Counted from the stretch's first letter, positions 45,920-55,416 are shown. The stretch: DNA of 64,000 bases from Streptomyces sp. V3I8 (GCF_030817535.1 NZ_JAUSZL010000002.1:1178001-1242000), one strand, 5' to 3'. Numbers and translations: made by a program. Notes: generated by a model from the letters alone, not told the origin.

Positions 45920-46924
45920 ATGTACGCGATACGACAGTACGAGTTCGGACCGCCGCAGACCCTCGTGTACGAGGAGACGGACGCTCCGCCGCCCGGCCCC
46001 GGCGAGGTGCGCCTCGCTGTCACGGCCGCGGGCGTCCACCTCATGGACACCGTCCTGCGCGCCGGGCGGGAGAGGGGAATGGCGCTGCCGCGGCTGCCGA
46101 TGACACCGGGCCGGGAGGCCGCGGGGGTGGTCGACGCGGTCGGCGGCGGCGTCGGGGAGGACTGGCTCGGCGCGCGGGTCGTCGCCTATCTGGGGCACGA
46201 GCGCAACGGCGGATACGCCTCCCTCGCCGTGGCACCGGTGGAGGCACTGCATCGCATCCCCGGCGGACTCGACGACGCGGCCGCGGTCGCCATGATCGGC
46301 ACGGGGCGCACCGCGGTGGGCGTCCTGGAACAGGCCGCCCTGTCGGCCGAGGACGTCGTCGTGGTCACGGCGGCGGCCGGCGGGATGGGCACGCTGTTCG
46401 TCCAGGAGGCGCGGCGGGCGGGCGCCCTGGTCGTGGGTCTGGCAGGCGGGGGACACAAGACCGCGCGGGTGCTGGAGCACGGTGCGAACGGCGCCGTGGA
46501 CTACGCCCGGCCCGGCTGGCGGGAGCGGCTGGCCGAGGAGCTGGGGGGTGCCGCCTCCACCGTCGTGCTCGACGGGGTGGGCGGCCGGCTCGGCCGGGCC
46601 GCCGCGGAGTCGCTCGGCGCTGGCGGTCGGCACCTCTTTTTCGGCTGGGCCTCCGACGAGGGGCACTTCACCCGGTTCGACGCGGACGAACTGGAGAAGT
46701 ACCGCATCACCTCCGAGCTGGTGGTGGGACCGTCCCTCTTCGCGCTGCCGGGAGGAATCCGCAGGCTGGAGGAGACGGCCCTGTCCTGGGCGGCGACCGG
46801 CCGGCTGCGTCCCGTGGTGCGGTGCTTCCCGCTCGCCGACGCGGCCGGGGCGCACCACGCTCTGGAGACCAGGGCGACCGTGGGAAAGGTCGTCCTGCGC
46901 CCGGAGGCGGCGCCCCGGCACTGA
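45920..46924 (+). CDS. Zinc-free quinone oxidoreductase (MDR superfamily)
   Basis: A 334-residue medium-chain dehydrogenase/reductase of the QOR group. The N-terminal GroES-like domain begins MYAIRQYEFGPPQTLVY, with PMTPGREAAGVVDAVG. The nucleotide-binding motif is AAAGGMGTLF (~154). The zinc-ligand Cys residues of alcohol dehydrogenases are absent, so NADPH:quinone or enone reduction is likely. GAAGGAAG precedes ATG 45920. It follows the glycosyltransferase on the same strand by 83 bases; co-transcription is possible. Confidence 0.9.
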   Translation: MYAIRQYEFGPPQTLVYEETDAPPPGPGEVRLAVTAAGVHLMDTVLRAGRERGMALPRLPMTPGREAAGVVDAVGGGVGEDWLGARVVAYLGHERNGGYASLAVAPVEALHRIPGGLDDAAAVAMIGTGRTAVGVLEQAALSAEDVVVVTAAAGGMGTLFVQEARRAGALVVGLAGGGHKTARVLEHGANGAVDYARPGWRERLAEELGGAASTVVLDGVGGRLGRAAAESLGAGGRHLFFGWASDEGHFTRFDADELEKYRITSELVVGPSLFALPGGIRRLEETALSWAATGRLRPVVRCFPLADAAGAHHALETRATVGKVVLRPEAAPRH

Positions 46925-46940
46925 GCGCGCCTCCTCGTCC

Positions 46941-46968
46941 GCCCGCCCCCGGTGTGCCGGGGGCGGGC
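46941..46968. terminator. Strong terminator-like hairpin (12-bp stem)
   Basis: GCCCGCCCCCGG pairs perfectly with CCGGGGGCGGGC across a 4-base loop between converging oxidoreductase and ATPase genes. It is probably bidirectional. Confidence 0.8.
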
Positions 46969-46979
46969 CGACCGGCCCG

Positions 46980-49073
46980 TCACGGCGGCGGCAACGGGCG
47001 GCCCTCCTCCTCGTACCGCCACAGGATCTCCTCGATGCGCGCGGTCGCGGCCGTCAGATGGCGCCGGTAGGTGCTGTACGGCAGCCGAAGCCGTCTGGCG
47101 GCCGCTTCCTGGGTGGGCGCCCCTTCGATGAACGCCACCGTCGCCGCGCGGTGCTTCCTGTCGCCGTCGCGGTCGGTGACGAGGGTGTCGACGGCGTTGG
47201 TGAGCACCTCGCGCAGGGACATGCCGTGGTCGGCCACGAGACGGCTGCCGCGCAGGGGGTTGGCCTCCAGTGCCCGGGGCCGGCGCAGGTCCCGCAGGGC
47301 GGAGCGGACCGCGGCGGCGAACTCCGCCCGGCCCAGCCGGGGCGTGCCCGGCGCGGCACGCCCGTCCCCTCCGCCGTGGGGCGGTGTCCCTGCGGGATCA
47401 CCTGGGAGCCCGGCCCCGGCAGGGCTGCCACCCGCCCCCGAGAGCATCTGCTCCTGCTTGTCGGCCAGCCACTCGCCGGGTGGCGTACCACGCCAGTCGT
47501 GGGCGAAGATCCGGTACGCGACCCCGCCGACGGTGACGGCCCGCGGCAGCGGCGTCATGTCGCAGAACTCCATGTGCGCGTTCCAGAACCCGTCGTCGCG
47601 CAGCACGATGAACGACCACGCCGGCCGCGAGTCCCGCAGCAGTTCGCCCAGCATCCGCCAGAGCATCAGGTCCATCACCGGTGAGGGCCGCTGGTAGTGC
47701 TGCGGGTGGACGTGGAACCGGCCGAGGGCGATGCTCTCCCCCGGCCGGAGCGGGCCGTGCGCCGCCACGTGCCGCCAGGCCGCGGCGGCGACCGGGTCCT
47801 CGTCCCGGCCCTGGAAGGGTGCGGGCCGCAGCCAGGCGGAGAAGGCCACGGCACCCGCCCGGCTCCTCAGGCGCTGCACCCGGAAGTCCTGCGGCCGGGC
47901 ACGCAGCCAGTACCGGACCACCGCGGCCGAGTCGCCGCCCTCCCCCTGCTCGGCGAGGGCGAGGACGTCGGCCTCCAGCGACGGACGGTACGGACGGTCC
48001 TCGACCAGACCGGGGGTGTACCACCCGTGGGTCTCGGCCATGTGCCCCTGCGACCGGTGGAGGAACTGCAGAGCGCCCACGGCCTGCAGGAGCCCGTCGG
48101 CGGAGGCGGCGCCCACCCGGTCCAGCAGGTGCGCGTGGACACGTCGGTAGAGCTGGTCGTGCCCTTCCTGGTCGCGCCACCACAGGTCGGCCGCGAGCGC
48201 CTCCCGTACGACGTCGTGCGGGAACAGTCCCCCGGCACAGTGCTCCATGTACGGCTGGTCCCTGAGCCAGGCGAACAGCTCGGGCGCGTCCTCGCCCACC
48301 ACGGCGCGCAGCAACGTCTCGGTGGTCAGGTGGGCCTGGGCGCACACTTCGAGGGCGAGGCGGTGCCGCGGGCACGGCACGGTTCCCAGGATCTGCCGCA
48401 GCAGCCGCGCCATCACCTCGGGAGCGGGGGCCCAGCCGCCCGGCACGGGCGGCGGCCCTTTCTCGGTCCGCGCGACGTGGGCGGCCAGCACGAGCGCGAG
48501 CGGATGCCCCGCGGCGAAGGCGAGCAACGGCCGGTGCCGGTCGGCGGCGACACCGTTCTCCTCCAGAAGGACCCGCGCCTCGACGTCGTTCAGGTCACCG
48601 AGCGGCACCGGGACGAGCAGCTCCGCCCAGCCGGGGTCGGCGGACCACCGCACGTCCGGCGCATGCCGTCCCGCCACGACCACGACGGCGTCCTCGGGCA
48701 GGTCCAGCAGGAATTCCTCGCGCAGCCAGTCCTCCAGGCCCTGGCAGCGCTCGAAGGTGTCGATCAGCAGCAGCGCCCCCGGCTCGCGCGCGCAGGCCGC
48801 CGCCCTCCCGAACGCCTCCGGTGTACCCGGTACGGTGCGGCCGTCGACGTGCACGACCGGTCTGCCGACGGCGCGCGCCTCCTGGGCGTACCGCCGCAGC
48901 AGCGCCGTCTTGCCGATGCCCCCGGGGCCGTGCACGTACAGCACGGACGCCGCCCCCGGGACCCCGGCGAGAGCGTCGCGCAGCAGGTCCAGTTCGGCTT
49001 CCCTGCCGACGAACACGGCATCCCTCGTCCGGTGGACGCGGTCGGCGATCGTGCCGCGTCGCGGTGCGTGCAT
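46980..49073 (-). CDS. STAND/AAA ATPase regulator with C-terminal HTH
   Basis: A 697-residue protein. An N-terminal P-loop domain has the Walker A motif GPGGIGKT (~50) and a Walker B-like LLLIDTFE (~100), followed by a helical and winged-helix-like middle. The C terminus has a sigma-like HTH (about 655-690, APTQEAAARRLRLPYSTYRR). This is the layout of signal-transducing ATPases that switch on transcription when a ligand is bound. Unlike typical LAL proteins, it has no LuxR motif. Glycine/proline-rich low-complexity DNA interrupts residues ~545-575. ATG 49073. The target is not evident: it is convergent with the reductase and upstream of nothing. Confidence 0.8.
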   Translation of the reverse strand: MHAPRRGTIADRVHRTRDAVFVGREAELDLLRDALAGVPGAASVLYVHGPGGIGKTALLRRYAQEARAVGRPVVHVDGRTVPGTPEAFGRAAACAREPGALLLIDTFERCQGLEDWLREEFLLDLPEDAVVVVAGRHAPDVRWSADPGWAELLVPVPLGDLNDVEARVLLEENGVAADRHRPLLAFAAGHPLALVLAAHVARTEKGPPPVPGGWAPAPEVMARLLRQILGTVPCPRHRLALEVCAQAHLTTETLLRAVVGEDAPELFAWLRDQPYMEHCAGGLFPHDVVREALAADLWWRDQEGHDQLYRRVHAHLLDRVGAASADGLLQAVGALQFLHRSQGHMAETHGWYTPGLVEDRPYRPSLEADVLALAEQGEGGDSAAVVRYWLRARPQDFRVQRLRSRAGAVAFSAWLRPAPFQGRDEDPVAAAAWRHVAAHGPLRPGESIALGRFHVHPQHYQRPSPVMDLMLWRMLGELLRDSRPAWSFIVLRDDGFWNAHMEFCDMTPLPRAVTVGGVAYRIFAHDWRGTPPGEWLADKQEQMLSGAGGSPAGAGLPGDPAGTPPHGGGDGRAAPGTPRLGRAEFAAAVRSALRDLRRPRALEANPLRGSRLVADHGMSLREVLTNAVDTLVTDRDGDRKHRAATVAFIEGAPTQEAAARRLRLPYSTYRRHLTAATARIEEILWRYEEEGRPLPPP

Positions 49074-49321
49074 GCCCTGCCTCTTCGTTCTTCCAGCCTG
49101 CCCGACACCGGTGGTGAGCCCCGGCGGTCGGATGGATCAGCGCGTCCCCGGACGCCGGTCAACCCTAGACGAACGCCTGGTGGCCGGACCGTCGCCCCGT
49201 CATGTGCCTCGTCGTCCGGGAGGGGGTGTCGGGAGGGGGTGTGCGGGGAACGGCCGGTCGCCCCTTCGTGGTCGCGCCTTCTCCGCGTCCGCGGCCGATG
49301 GGAGAATCCGGCCCGCGTCCT

Positions 49322-50527
49322 CTACGCACCGGCGCGAGCCAGCGTCTCCAGAGGGCCGACCAGGATCTCGGAGAAGGCGAGTTCGGCGGCTCCGACGAGC
49401 ACCGCGTCGTCGCCGAGTTCCCCCACGCGCAGCCGCAGGCTCTCGCGGGAGGGTTTGAGGGCGAGACGGTTGATACGGCTGCGGATCTGGGCGGCCGAGG
49501 CGAGGAACACCTCGCGGAGCGTCCCGCCGAAGACGACCGTGCGCGGGTTCAGCACATTGACCAGGTTCGCGACGCCGATGCCGAGCCAGTCACCGACGTC
49601 GTGCAGGGCGGCGCGGGCGGTGATGTCGCCCCGGTCGGCCGCTTCGACGACGGCGCGTACCGCTTCCCGGCCGGTGGCCGCCGGGTCGCGCCGCGCGGCC
49701 TCCAGCAGAGCGCGCTCCCCTGCCTCGGCTTCGAGGCAGCCGCGCGCCCCGCAGCCGCAGGGCCTGCCGTTTCGCGGGTTGATGACCATGTGCCCGATCT
49801 CGCCGCCGTATCCGCAGTCGCCGCTCAGCAGTTGGCCGCCGGTGATGACACCGCCGCCGATACCGATGTCGCCGTGCAGGTACACGAGGTCCTGGCAGCC
49901 GGTTCCGGCACCGCGCAGGTGTTCCGCGAGCGCACCGAGACTGGCCTCGTTACCCACCAGGACGCGAAGGCCGAGGTCCAGCCGGCGCATGAGTTCCTCG
50001 CCGAATTCCTCGTCCTCCCAGCCGAGGTAGGGGGCGGCGCGGATGAGGCCGTCGGGCCGGCGCACCATTCCGCGGACGGCGGCGGCCACGCCCACGCAGT
50101 AGGTGCCGTGCCGTGCCGTGGCCACCATGTCCAGCGCGGAGCGGGCGAGGACCTCGGCCACCTTGCCGGCGTCGCGACCGCCGGGGAGCACGGAGGTCTC
50201 CCTGCGGTCGAGGAAGGCCCCGCCCAGGCCGATGCGGGCGGCGGCCAGCCGGTCCACTCCCACGTCGAAGGCGAGGACGTAGGCGCGGTCGGACTCGGGC
50301 CGTACGACCAGGGACGGCCGGCCGGCCCGGCCGGTCTCACGGGGCAGTTCCTCGCGGACCAGGCCGGCCGAGCCCAGCTCGCTCACCAGACCCAGGATGG
50401 TGCTGCGGTTGAGTCCCATGCGCTCGGCCAGGACGGCCCGCGACATGGATCCGCCGATGTGCACATGCCGGAGCAGGGTGCCGAGATTGTGCCGGCGGAT
50501 CTCCTCCTGCGAGGGACCGGCTTTCAT
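49322..50527 (-). CDS. ROK-family transcriptional regulator (XylR/Rok7B7-like)
   Basis: A 401-residue ROK protein. The N-terminal winged HTH (about 14-65; MSRAVLAERMGLNRSTILG) is followed by the sugar kinase-like ROK domain: FDVGVD phosphate loop, LHGDIGIGGGVI, and the zinc motif GHMVINPRNGRPCGCGARGCLE. No catalytic sugar kinase is implied; in this class the domain binds a pentose or a phosphosugar. ATG 50527 is used because a longer frame has no homology. The gene follows xylH by 13 bases on the same strand, so it is the last gene of the transporter operon and is its likely regulator; ROK proteins of this type also affect antibiotic production in Streptomyces. Confidence 0.92.
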   Translation of the reverse strand: MKAGPSQEEIRRHNLGTLLRHVHIGGSMSRAVLAERMGLNRSTILGLVSELGSAGLVREELPRETGRAGRPSLVVRPESDRAYVLAFDVGVDRLAAARIGLGGAFLDRRETSVLPGGRDAGKVAEVLARSALDMVATARHGTYCVGVAAAVRGMVRRPDGLIRAAPYLGWEDEEFGEELMRRLDLGLRVLVGNEASLGALAEHLRGAGTGCQDLVYLHGDIGIGGGVITGGQLLSGDCGYGGEIGHMVINPRNGRPCGCGARGCLEAEAGERALLEAARRDPAATGREAVRAVVEAADRGDITARAALHDVGDWLGIGVANLVNVLNPRTVVFGGTLREVFLASAAQIRSRINRLALKPSRESLRLRVGELGDDAVLVGAAELAFSEILVGPLETLARAGA

Positions 50528-50540
50528 GGAACCCCAGACG

Positions 50541-51824
50541 TCATCGTTGTACGGCCCGGCGACGGGACAGCGCATCCACGCCTGCGGCCACCAGCAGAAC
50601 CGAACCCGTGACAGCGTACTTGACCCCTGAGCTGTACCCCATCAGTCCCATACCGTTCTGGATGACCGCGACCACCATGCCGCCGAGCACGGCGTCGACG
50701 ACCCGCCCCCGCCCGCCGAACAGGCTCGTCCCGCCGATCACGGCGGCGCCGACCGCCAGCAGCAGCACGTTGCTCCCACCGGTGTTGGGGTCGACCGAGT
50801 TGCCCCGGGACGCGGCGATGATGCCTCCGACCGCGGCCAGGGAGGAGCAGATGACGAACGCGGAGATCCGGATGGCCGCCACGTTGATGCCGGCCCGGCG
50901 GGCCGCCTCGGCGTTACCGCCCACCGCGTAGATGTGCAGGCCGAACGAGGTGCGCTGGAGCAGGAACGTACCGGCGACGAGCAGGACGCCTATGACCGGC
51001 ACCACGATCGGCACGCCCTTGAGCGAGTCGACGATGATGTTGCGGCTGCGCTCCTGGTTGAGCAGGTGGACGGCGATCGCGCCGAGCACGGCCAGGCCGC
51101 CGATCCTGACCGCGAGCAGGGCGAGGGGAGCGGGGGCGAGTCCGTGCCGCCGCCGGCGGTTCCGGCTCTGCCGGAGCTGGACGGCCGCATACCCCCCGAC
51201 ACCGACGGCGAGCAGTACCCAGCCCAGCGCGGGTGAGAGGTTGTTGTTCGCGACGGCCAGGATCGTCTCGTCCTGGATCGAGATGTTGGTGCCTTCCTTC
51301 AGCAGCATCAGCACGATGCCCTGGAATCCCAGGAAGGCCGCCAGCGTGACCACGAACGAGGGAATGCCGACCTTCGCCACCAGCAGGCCGAGCACCAGGC
51401 CGATGACCGTGCCGGTGAGGATCGCCGCGCCGGCCGCGCCGTACCAGGGCCATCCGTGGTCGGTGAGCAGGATGGCGAGGACGGCGGCGCAGACCCCGCT
51501 GGCGTATCCCGCGGACAGGTCGATCTCGCCGAGGAGGAGGACGAAGACCAGGCCCATGGCGATGGCGATGCTGCCCGCGCCCTGGGTCAGCAGGTTGGCG
51601 AAGTTCAGCTCGGACAGGAAGACCGGACGCAGGGCGGCGAAGAACACGCACAGGACGATCAGGCCGAGTACGGCGGGGAGGGCGCCCAACTCGCCGCCCC
51701 GTACCCGGTCGACGTAGTTCCGGGCGGCCGAGCGCAGACTCGCGGCTCCGGCCGCTCCGTTCTTCTTCGGCGTACCAGGACCGTGCGGCAGTTCCGGCTT
51801 CTCGGGGGCGACTGCGGCGGTCAT
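50541..51824 (-). CDS. xylH: Xylose-type ABC transporter permease
   Basis: A 427-residue permease of the ribose/xylose (BPD_transp_2) family with about ten membrane helices. The conserved EAA-like region GGNAEAARRAGINV and GEIDLSAGYASG (~116) fit XylH/MglC/RbsC, which carry the monosaccharide across the membrane as a dimer. Its ATG overlaps the ATPase stop by four bases (ATGA), so the two are translationally coupled. Xylose is inferred from the neighbours and the ROK gene; ribose or another pentose is possible. Confidence 0.9.
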   Translation of the reverse strand: MTAAVAPEKPELPHGPGTPKKNGAAGAASLRSAARNYVDRVRGGELGALPAVLGLIVLCVFFAALRPVFLSELNFANLLTQGAGSIAIAMGLVFVLLLGEIDLSAGYASGVCAAVLAILLTDHGWPWYGAAGAAILTGTVIGLVLGLLVAKVGIPSFVVTLAAFLGFQGIVLMLLKEGTNISIQDETILAVANNNLSPALGWVLLAVGVGGYAAVQLRQSRNRRRRHGLAPAPLALLAVRIGGLAVLGAIAVHLLNQERSRNIIVDSLKGVPIVVPVIGVLLVAGTFLLQRTSFGLHIYAVGGNAEAARRAGINVAAIRISAFVICSSLAAVGGIIAASRGNSVDPNTGGSNVLLLAVGAAVIGGTSLFGGRGRVVDAVLGGMVVAVIQNGMGLMGYSSGVKYAVTGSVLLVAAGVDALSRRRAVQR

Positions 51825-52597
51825 GCGGTGACTCCGTTGCTGTGGGCGAGGCCGAGGTCCCCGCTGCGGCCCGAGGTGATGAGTTCGACGACCTGGGAGT
51901 GCGTCACGTCCGACGTGCTGACCTGGGCGGCCATCCGGCCCAGGTAGAGGGCGGCGATCCGGTCGGACACCGCGAAGACGTCGTTCATGTTGTGCGAGAT
52001 CAGGACCACGGCGAGACCGTTGTCGGCCAGTCGCCGGACCAGTTCGAGTACCTGCGCCGTCTGTGCGACACCGAGCGCGGCGGTCGGCTCGTCCAGGACG
52101 ACGACCTTGCTGTTCCACAGCACGGCCTTGGCGATGGCCACGGTCTGCCGCTGGCCGCCGGAGAGGCTGGAGACCTGCTGGCGGATGGACTTGACGGTGC
52201 GGACCGACAGCGCTTCGAGGGTCCGGGTGGCCATCTCCTCCATCGTCGTGTCGTCCAGGACGAGCCCCCGGCGCTTCTCACGGCCGAGGAACATGTTCTG
52301 CACGATGTCGAGGTTGTCGCAGAGCGCCAGGTCCTGGTAGACGATCTCGACGCCCAGGGTCGCCGCCTCACGCGGGCTGTGCACCTGGACCTGCTCACCG
52401 TCGAACCAGTACTCGCCGCCGTCGAACGGGTGGATCCCGCCTATGCACTTGACCAGGGTGGACTTGCCTGCGCCGTTGTCCCCGACGAGGGCGGTCACCT
52501 CCCCCGGACGGACGTCGAAGGACACATCGTGCAGTACCTGCACGGCGCCGAAGCTCTTGTCGATCCCGCGCAGTCGGAGAATCGGGGTCGCTGTCAT
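51821..52597 (-). CDS. xylG: Single-cassette sugar ABC transporter ATPase
   Basis: A 258-residue ATPase with Walker A GDNGAGKST (~38), the Q-loop YQDLALC, the signature LSGGQRQTVAI (~145), Walker B VVLDEPTAALG and H-loop ISHN. XylG/RbsA proteins normally have two fused cassettes (about 500 residues), while this has one, as in FrcA-like systems, so it should work as a homodimer. It lies between the binding protein and the permease in one operon. Substrate inferred as xylose from context. Confidence 0.9.
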   Translation of the reverse strand: MTATPILRLRGIDKSFGAVQVLHDVSFDVRPGEVTALVGDNGAGKSTLVKCIGGIHPFDGGEYWFDGEQVQVHSPREAATLGVEIVYQDLALCDNLDIVQNMFLGREKRRGLVLDDTTMEEMATRTLEALSVRTVKSIRQQVSSLSGGQRQTVAIAKAVLWNSKVVVLDEPTAALGVAQTAQVLELVRRLADNGLAVVLISHNMNDVFAVSDRIAALYLGRMAAQVSTSDVTHSQVVELITSGRSGDLGLAHSNGVTA

Positions 52598-52686
52598 GGA
52601 AGACGGCTCCTTGGGGTCGTGAGGTCGCGGATCCCGGGGAGGTGAAAACCCCGCGGCCCACGGTCGGGCCGGCCGGTCGGCCGGGG

Positions 52687-53796
52687 CTACTCGATGCCTG
52701 CCTTGGCGCACAGGGCGGCGTAACTGCCCTTGCAGAGCTTCTCCTTGGTGACGTAGCCGTCGTCCACGACGTCCTTGACGTTCTCCTTGTAGATCGCCAG
52801 CGGTGTCTCCAGCACGGACGGCACCTCGCGCTTGCCCTTGGGGTCCTCGACGGTCGCGTTCGTCTCGCCCTTCTTGCCCCTGGCGAGGGAGACGGCGAGC
52901 GCGGCCGTGGCATCGGCCTCTTTCTTGACCGCCTTGTAGACGGTCATGCACTGGTCGCCGGTGAGGATGTTCTGCAGGGCCTGGACCGTCGCGTCCTGGC
53001 CGGTGACCGGGACCTCGCCGTTGCGCTTCTGCTTGCGCAGGACGGCGATGGCCGCGTTGCCGAGACTGTCGTTGGCGGCGAGTACGCCGCCGGTCTTCGG
53101 CTCGCTGGTGAGCATCTGCTCGAAGATGGTGCCGGCCTGGGCGCCGTCCCAGTCCGGGACGGACTGGTCCGGGCCCTTCACGTAGGCGCCCGACGTGTAC
53201 TTCGGACCGAGGACGCCGTTGTAGCCCTCGGCGAGGAGAGTGGCGTTGTTGTCCGTCGGTGAGCCGTTGAGTGTGGCGACGATGGGCTTCTTGGCCTTCT
53301 TGTCGGTCAGGCACTTGCTGAGGCCCTCGCCCTGCAGCTTGCCGACCGCGACGTTGTCGAAGCTCACGTAGTACTGGGCGGAGCCGCCGAGGGTGAGCCG
53401 GTCGTAGTCGATCGTGGCGACACCCTGACCCTTGGCCTTGTCCAGAACTGCCTTGCCCGTGCCGCTGTCCAGGTTCACGATCACCAGGACGTTCACACCG
53501 CTGGTGATCATCTGGTCCGCGATGGTCTGGAACTCCTGCTTGTCGCCCTGCGCGTTCTGGATGTCGAACTCGACGCCCGCCGCCTTGAACGCCTCGGAGA
53601 GGTACTTGCGGTCCGCGGTCTCCCAGCGGGCCGAGGACTTGCTGTCCGGGAGGATCACACCGATCTTCGGCTTGTCGCCGGAGCCGGAGTCGGAGTCGGA
53701 GCCGGAGTCGCCGTCGTCCGACGAGGAGCCGCCGCAGGCAGTGAGTGAGCCGGCCAGTGCCATCGAGGCGGCGGTGAGGACGAGTCCTTTGCGCAT
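52687..53796 (-). CDS. xylF: Xylose-type ABC sugar-binding lipoprotein
   Basis: A 369-residue periplasmic-binding-protein-like lipoprotein. The signal peptide MRKGLVLTAASMALAGS ends in a lipobox LTAC with Cys21, then a Ser/Asp/Gly-rich linker (residues 23-41), as usual for lipid-anchored exposed proteins. The type I binding fold follows, with KIGVILPD and SARWETADRKYL and the hinge GSPTDNNAT; the closest family pattern is xylose/ribose-binding XylF. It captures the sugar outside the cell for xylGH, 89 bases downstream. The 5' region (53797-54387) has an inverted repeat that may bind the ROK protein. Confidence 0.92.
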   Translation of the reverse strand: MRKGLVLTAASMALAGSLTACGGSSSDDGDSGSDSDSGSGDKPKIGVILPDSKSSARWETADRKYLSEAFKAAGVEFDIQNAQGDKQEFQTIADQMITSGVNVLVIVNLDSGTGKAVLDKAKGQGVATIDYDRLTLGGSAQYYVSFDNVAVGKLQGEGLSKCLTDKKAKKPIVATLNGSPTDNNATLLAEGYNGVLGPKYTSGAYVKGPDQSVPDWDGAQAGTIFEQMLTSEPKTGGVLAANDSLGNAAIAVLRKQKRNGEVPVTGQDATVQALQNILTGDQCMTVYKAVKKEADATAALAVSLARGKKGETNATVEDPKGKREVPSVLETPLAIYKENVKDVVDDGYVTKEKLCKGSYAALCAKAGIE

Positions 53797-54387
53797 GGGC
53801 AGGGTCCTTTCTGGTGGTACGGCCGGACGACCGGACGTACGAGGTGACGAGAAGGAAGCCGAGAAGCACACCCTCGGGGGAAATGCCGGGTGTCGGACGA
53901 TCCGCCCGGCTGAATGTTGTGAGCGGGAACTTACGGCGCTTCGGACCCCGTGCCCAGACCGCGGGAAGCGCTATTTGTCATCCGCCATAACAATTAGGTG
54001 ACGCTGCCGCACTCTCGGTACCGGCCCCGCGAGACGCCGAGGAACCGGTCGAAGCAGCACCCGATCGACGCGGGCCGGCCGCCCGGGGACGACGGCGGAG
54101 GAGTCCGCCCAGATCAAGGCGCCGAGGAAGGAGAACGCCGGACCCGGACGCCGGTCCGCAGGACGGGCGTCCTTGAACGGGAGCAAGTGATCGGTTCGTG
54201 GTGAAGGAGCAGCGGGGCCTGGAGACGGATCCTGAAGACGGACACCGATCCGCTGAACGCACGAGCCCGGGGAGCGGGGCCGATGCCCGCTCCCACGGCC
54301 GGACCGGTCACCGCGGGCTTCGGGACCTGCCTCCCGGCGAGCCGCCGGCCGGTTCTCCGGTGCCGTCCGAAGACCCCTCGCCCGCGA
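53797..54387. other. 591-bp intergenic region upstream of xylF
   Basis: No gene is supported. The region 53970-54000 is AT-rich and holds the inverted repeat listed separately, so the xylFGH promoter is likely there. A weaker inverted repeat (GGACGCC / GGCGTCC) lies at 54146-54172. The rest appears featureless GC-rich DNA. Confidence 0.6.
53971..53997. promoter_or_regulatory. Inverted repeat, candidate ROK/XylR operator
   Basis: CTATTTGT and ACAATTAG are inverted half-sites matching at 7 of 8 positions, with an 11-base spacer, in the only AT-rich patch before xylF (175 bases from its ATG). TTTGT-like half-sites resemble those of known XylR-type ROK repressors. This is inference from sequence. 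Confidence 0.5.
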
Positions 54388-55416
54388 TCACCTGCGCGTC
54401 GGGGTCCCGTCGCGGGGCGGCGCCGTCGAGGCGCGTACCACGAGTTCGGTGGCGAGTTCGATGTGGTGGGACCCGACCTTCTCGCCGTTGGCCAGTCGGA
54501 GGGCGGTGCGCAGGGCGGCACCGCCCATCTCCCGCAGCGGCTGGCGCACGGTGGTCAGCGGCGGTGAGGCCATCTGGGCGAGGCTCGTGTCGTCGAAGCC
54601 CACCACGCTCAGGTCTTCGGGGATGCGCAGGCCCCGGGCGCGGGCGGTCTCGATGACACCGACGGCGATCTCGTCGTTGCCGGCGAAGATCGCCGTCGGC
54701 GGCTCCCGCAGGCCCAACAGCGCCGTGGCGCCGAGCAACCCGGTCTCGTAGGTGAATTCTCCGGGCCGGACGTAGGCGTCGGGTACCTGAGCTCCGCCCG
54801 CCTCCATGGCGGCGCGGTAGCCGTGCATGCGGGCCTGGTTGCATACGGCCATGGTCGGTCCGCCGAGATAGGCGACGCGGCGGTGGCCCAGGGAGAGCAG
54901 GTGCTGGGTCGCGGCCAGGCCGCCGGCGAAGTTGGTCGCCCCGACGCTGTTGACGCGGCTGTCCGGCAGGTGCAGGGGGTCCAGCACGACCAACGGCAGC
55001 CCGGAGCGGGCCAGTTCGTTCAGGTGCGCCGTGGTGTACACGCTGGTGACCGCGATGACGGCGCGGCGCCCGGCGGAGAGCAGGTCCCGGGCCCAGTGCG
55101 GGGCACTGGACGCCTTGCTGACCACCACCGAGGCCCCCAGTTCGGCGGCGGAGTCGATGATGCCTTCCAGGGTCTCGGCCACATACGTCTTGAGGCCGCC
55201 CTTGAACTGCACTTCGATGCTCGGGATCTCGACGGCCCCGGTGTGGCGGAACACGGGCGCGAGGTAGTGGTGCTCATGCAGCAGTTCCTGCACCCGGGTG
55301 CGGGTGTGCGGCGCCACGTCACCGCGGCCGTTGACCACTTTGGACACGGTCGCGACGGAGACCCCGGCCACTTGGGCGATGTCGGCCAAAGTGGTGCGCC
55401 TGGCGTTCGGTCGCAT
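54388..55416 (-). CDS. bxlR: LacI-family repressor of xylobiose-type operon
   Basis: A 342-residue LacI/GalR regulator. The N-terminal HTH (residues 8-30, TLADIAQVAGVSVATVSKVV) is followed by the hinge helix and the periplasmic-binding-like effector domain: VSVYTTAHLNELARSGLPLVVLD in outline, GHRRVAYLGG, and IFAGNDEIAVGV. ATG 55416. It is divergent from a bxlEFGA-type operon, and the control region has LacI-like palindromes with TTTCGAAA cores. By analogy with BxlR, it should repress until a xylo-oligosaccharide binds. The symbol rests on this context rather than a database match. Confidence 0.9.
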   Translation of the reverse strand: MRPNARRTTLADIAQVAGVSVATVSKVVNGRGDVAPHTRTRVQELLHEHHYLAPVFRHTGAVEIPSIEVQFKGGLKTYVAETLEGIIDSAAELGASVVVSKASSAPHWARDLLSAGRRAVIAVTSVYTTAHLNELARSGLPLVVLDPLHLPDSRVNSVGATNFAGGLAATQHLLSLGHRRVAYLGGPTMAVCNQARMHGYRAAMEAGGAQVPDAYVRPGEFTYETGLLGATALLGLREPPTAIFAGNDEIAVGVIETARARGLRIPEDLSVVGFDDTSLAQMASPPLTTVRQPLREMGGAALRTALRLANGEKVGSHHIELATELVVRASTAPPRDGTPTRR

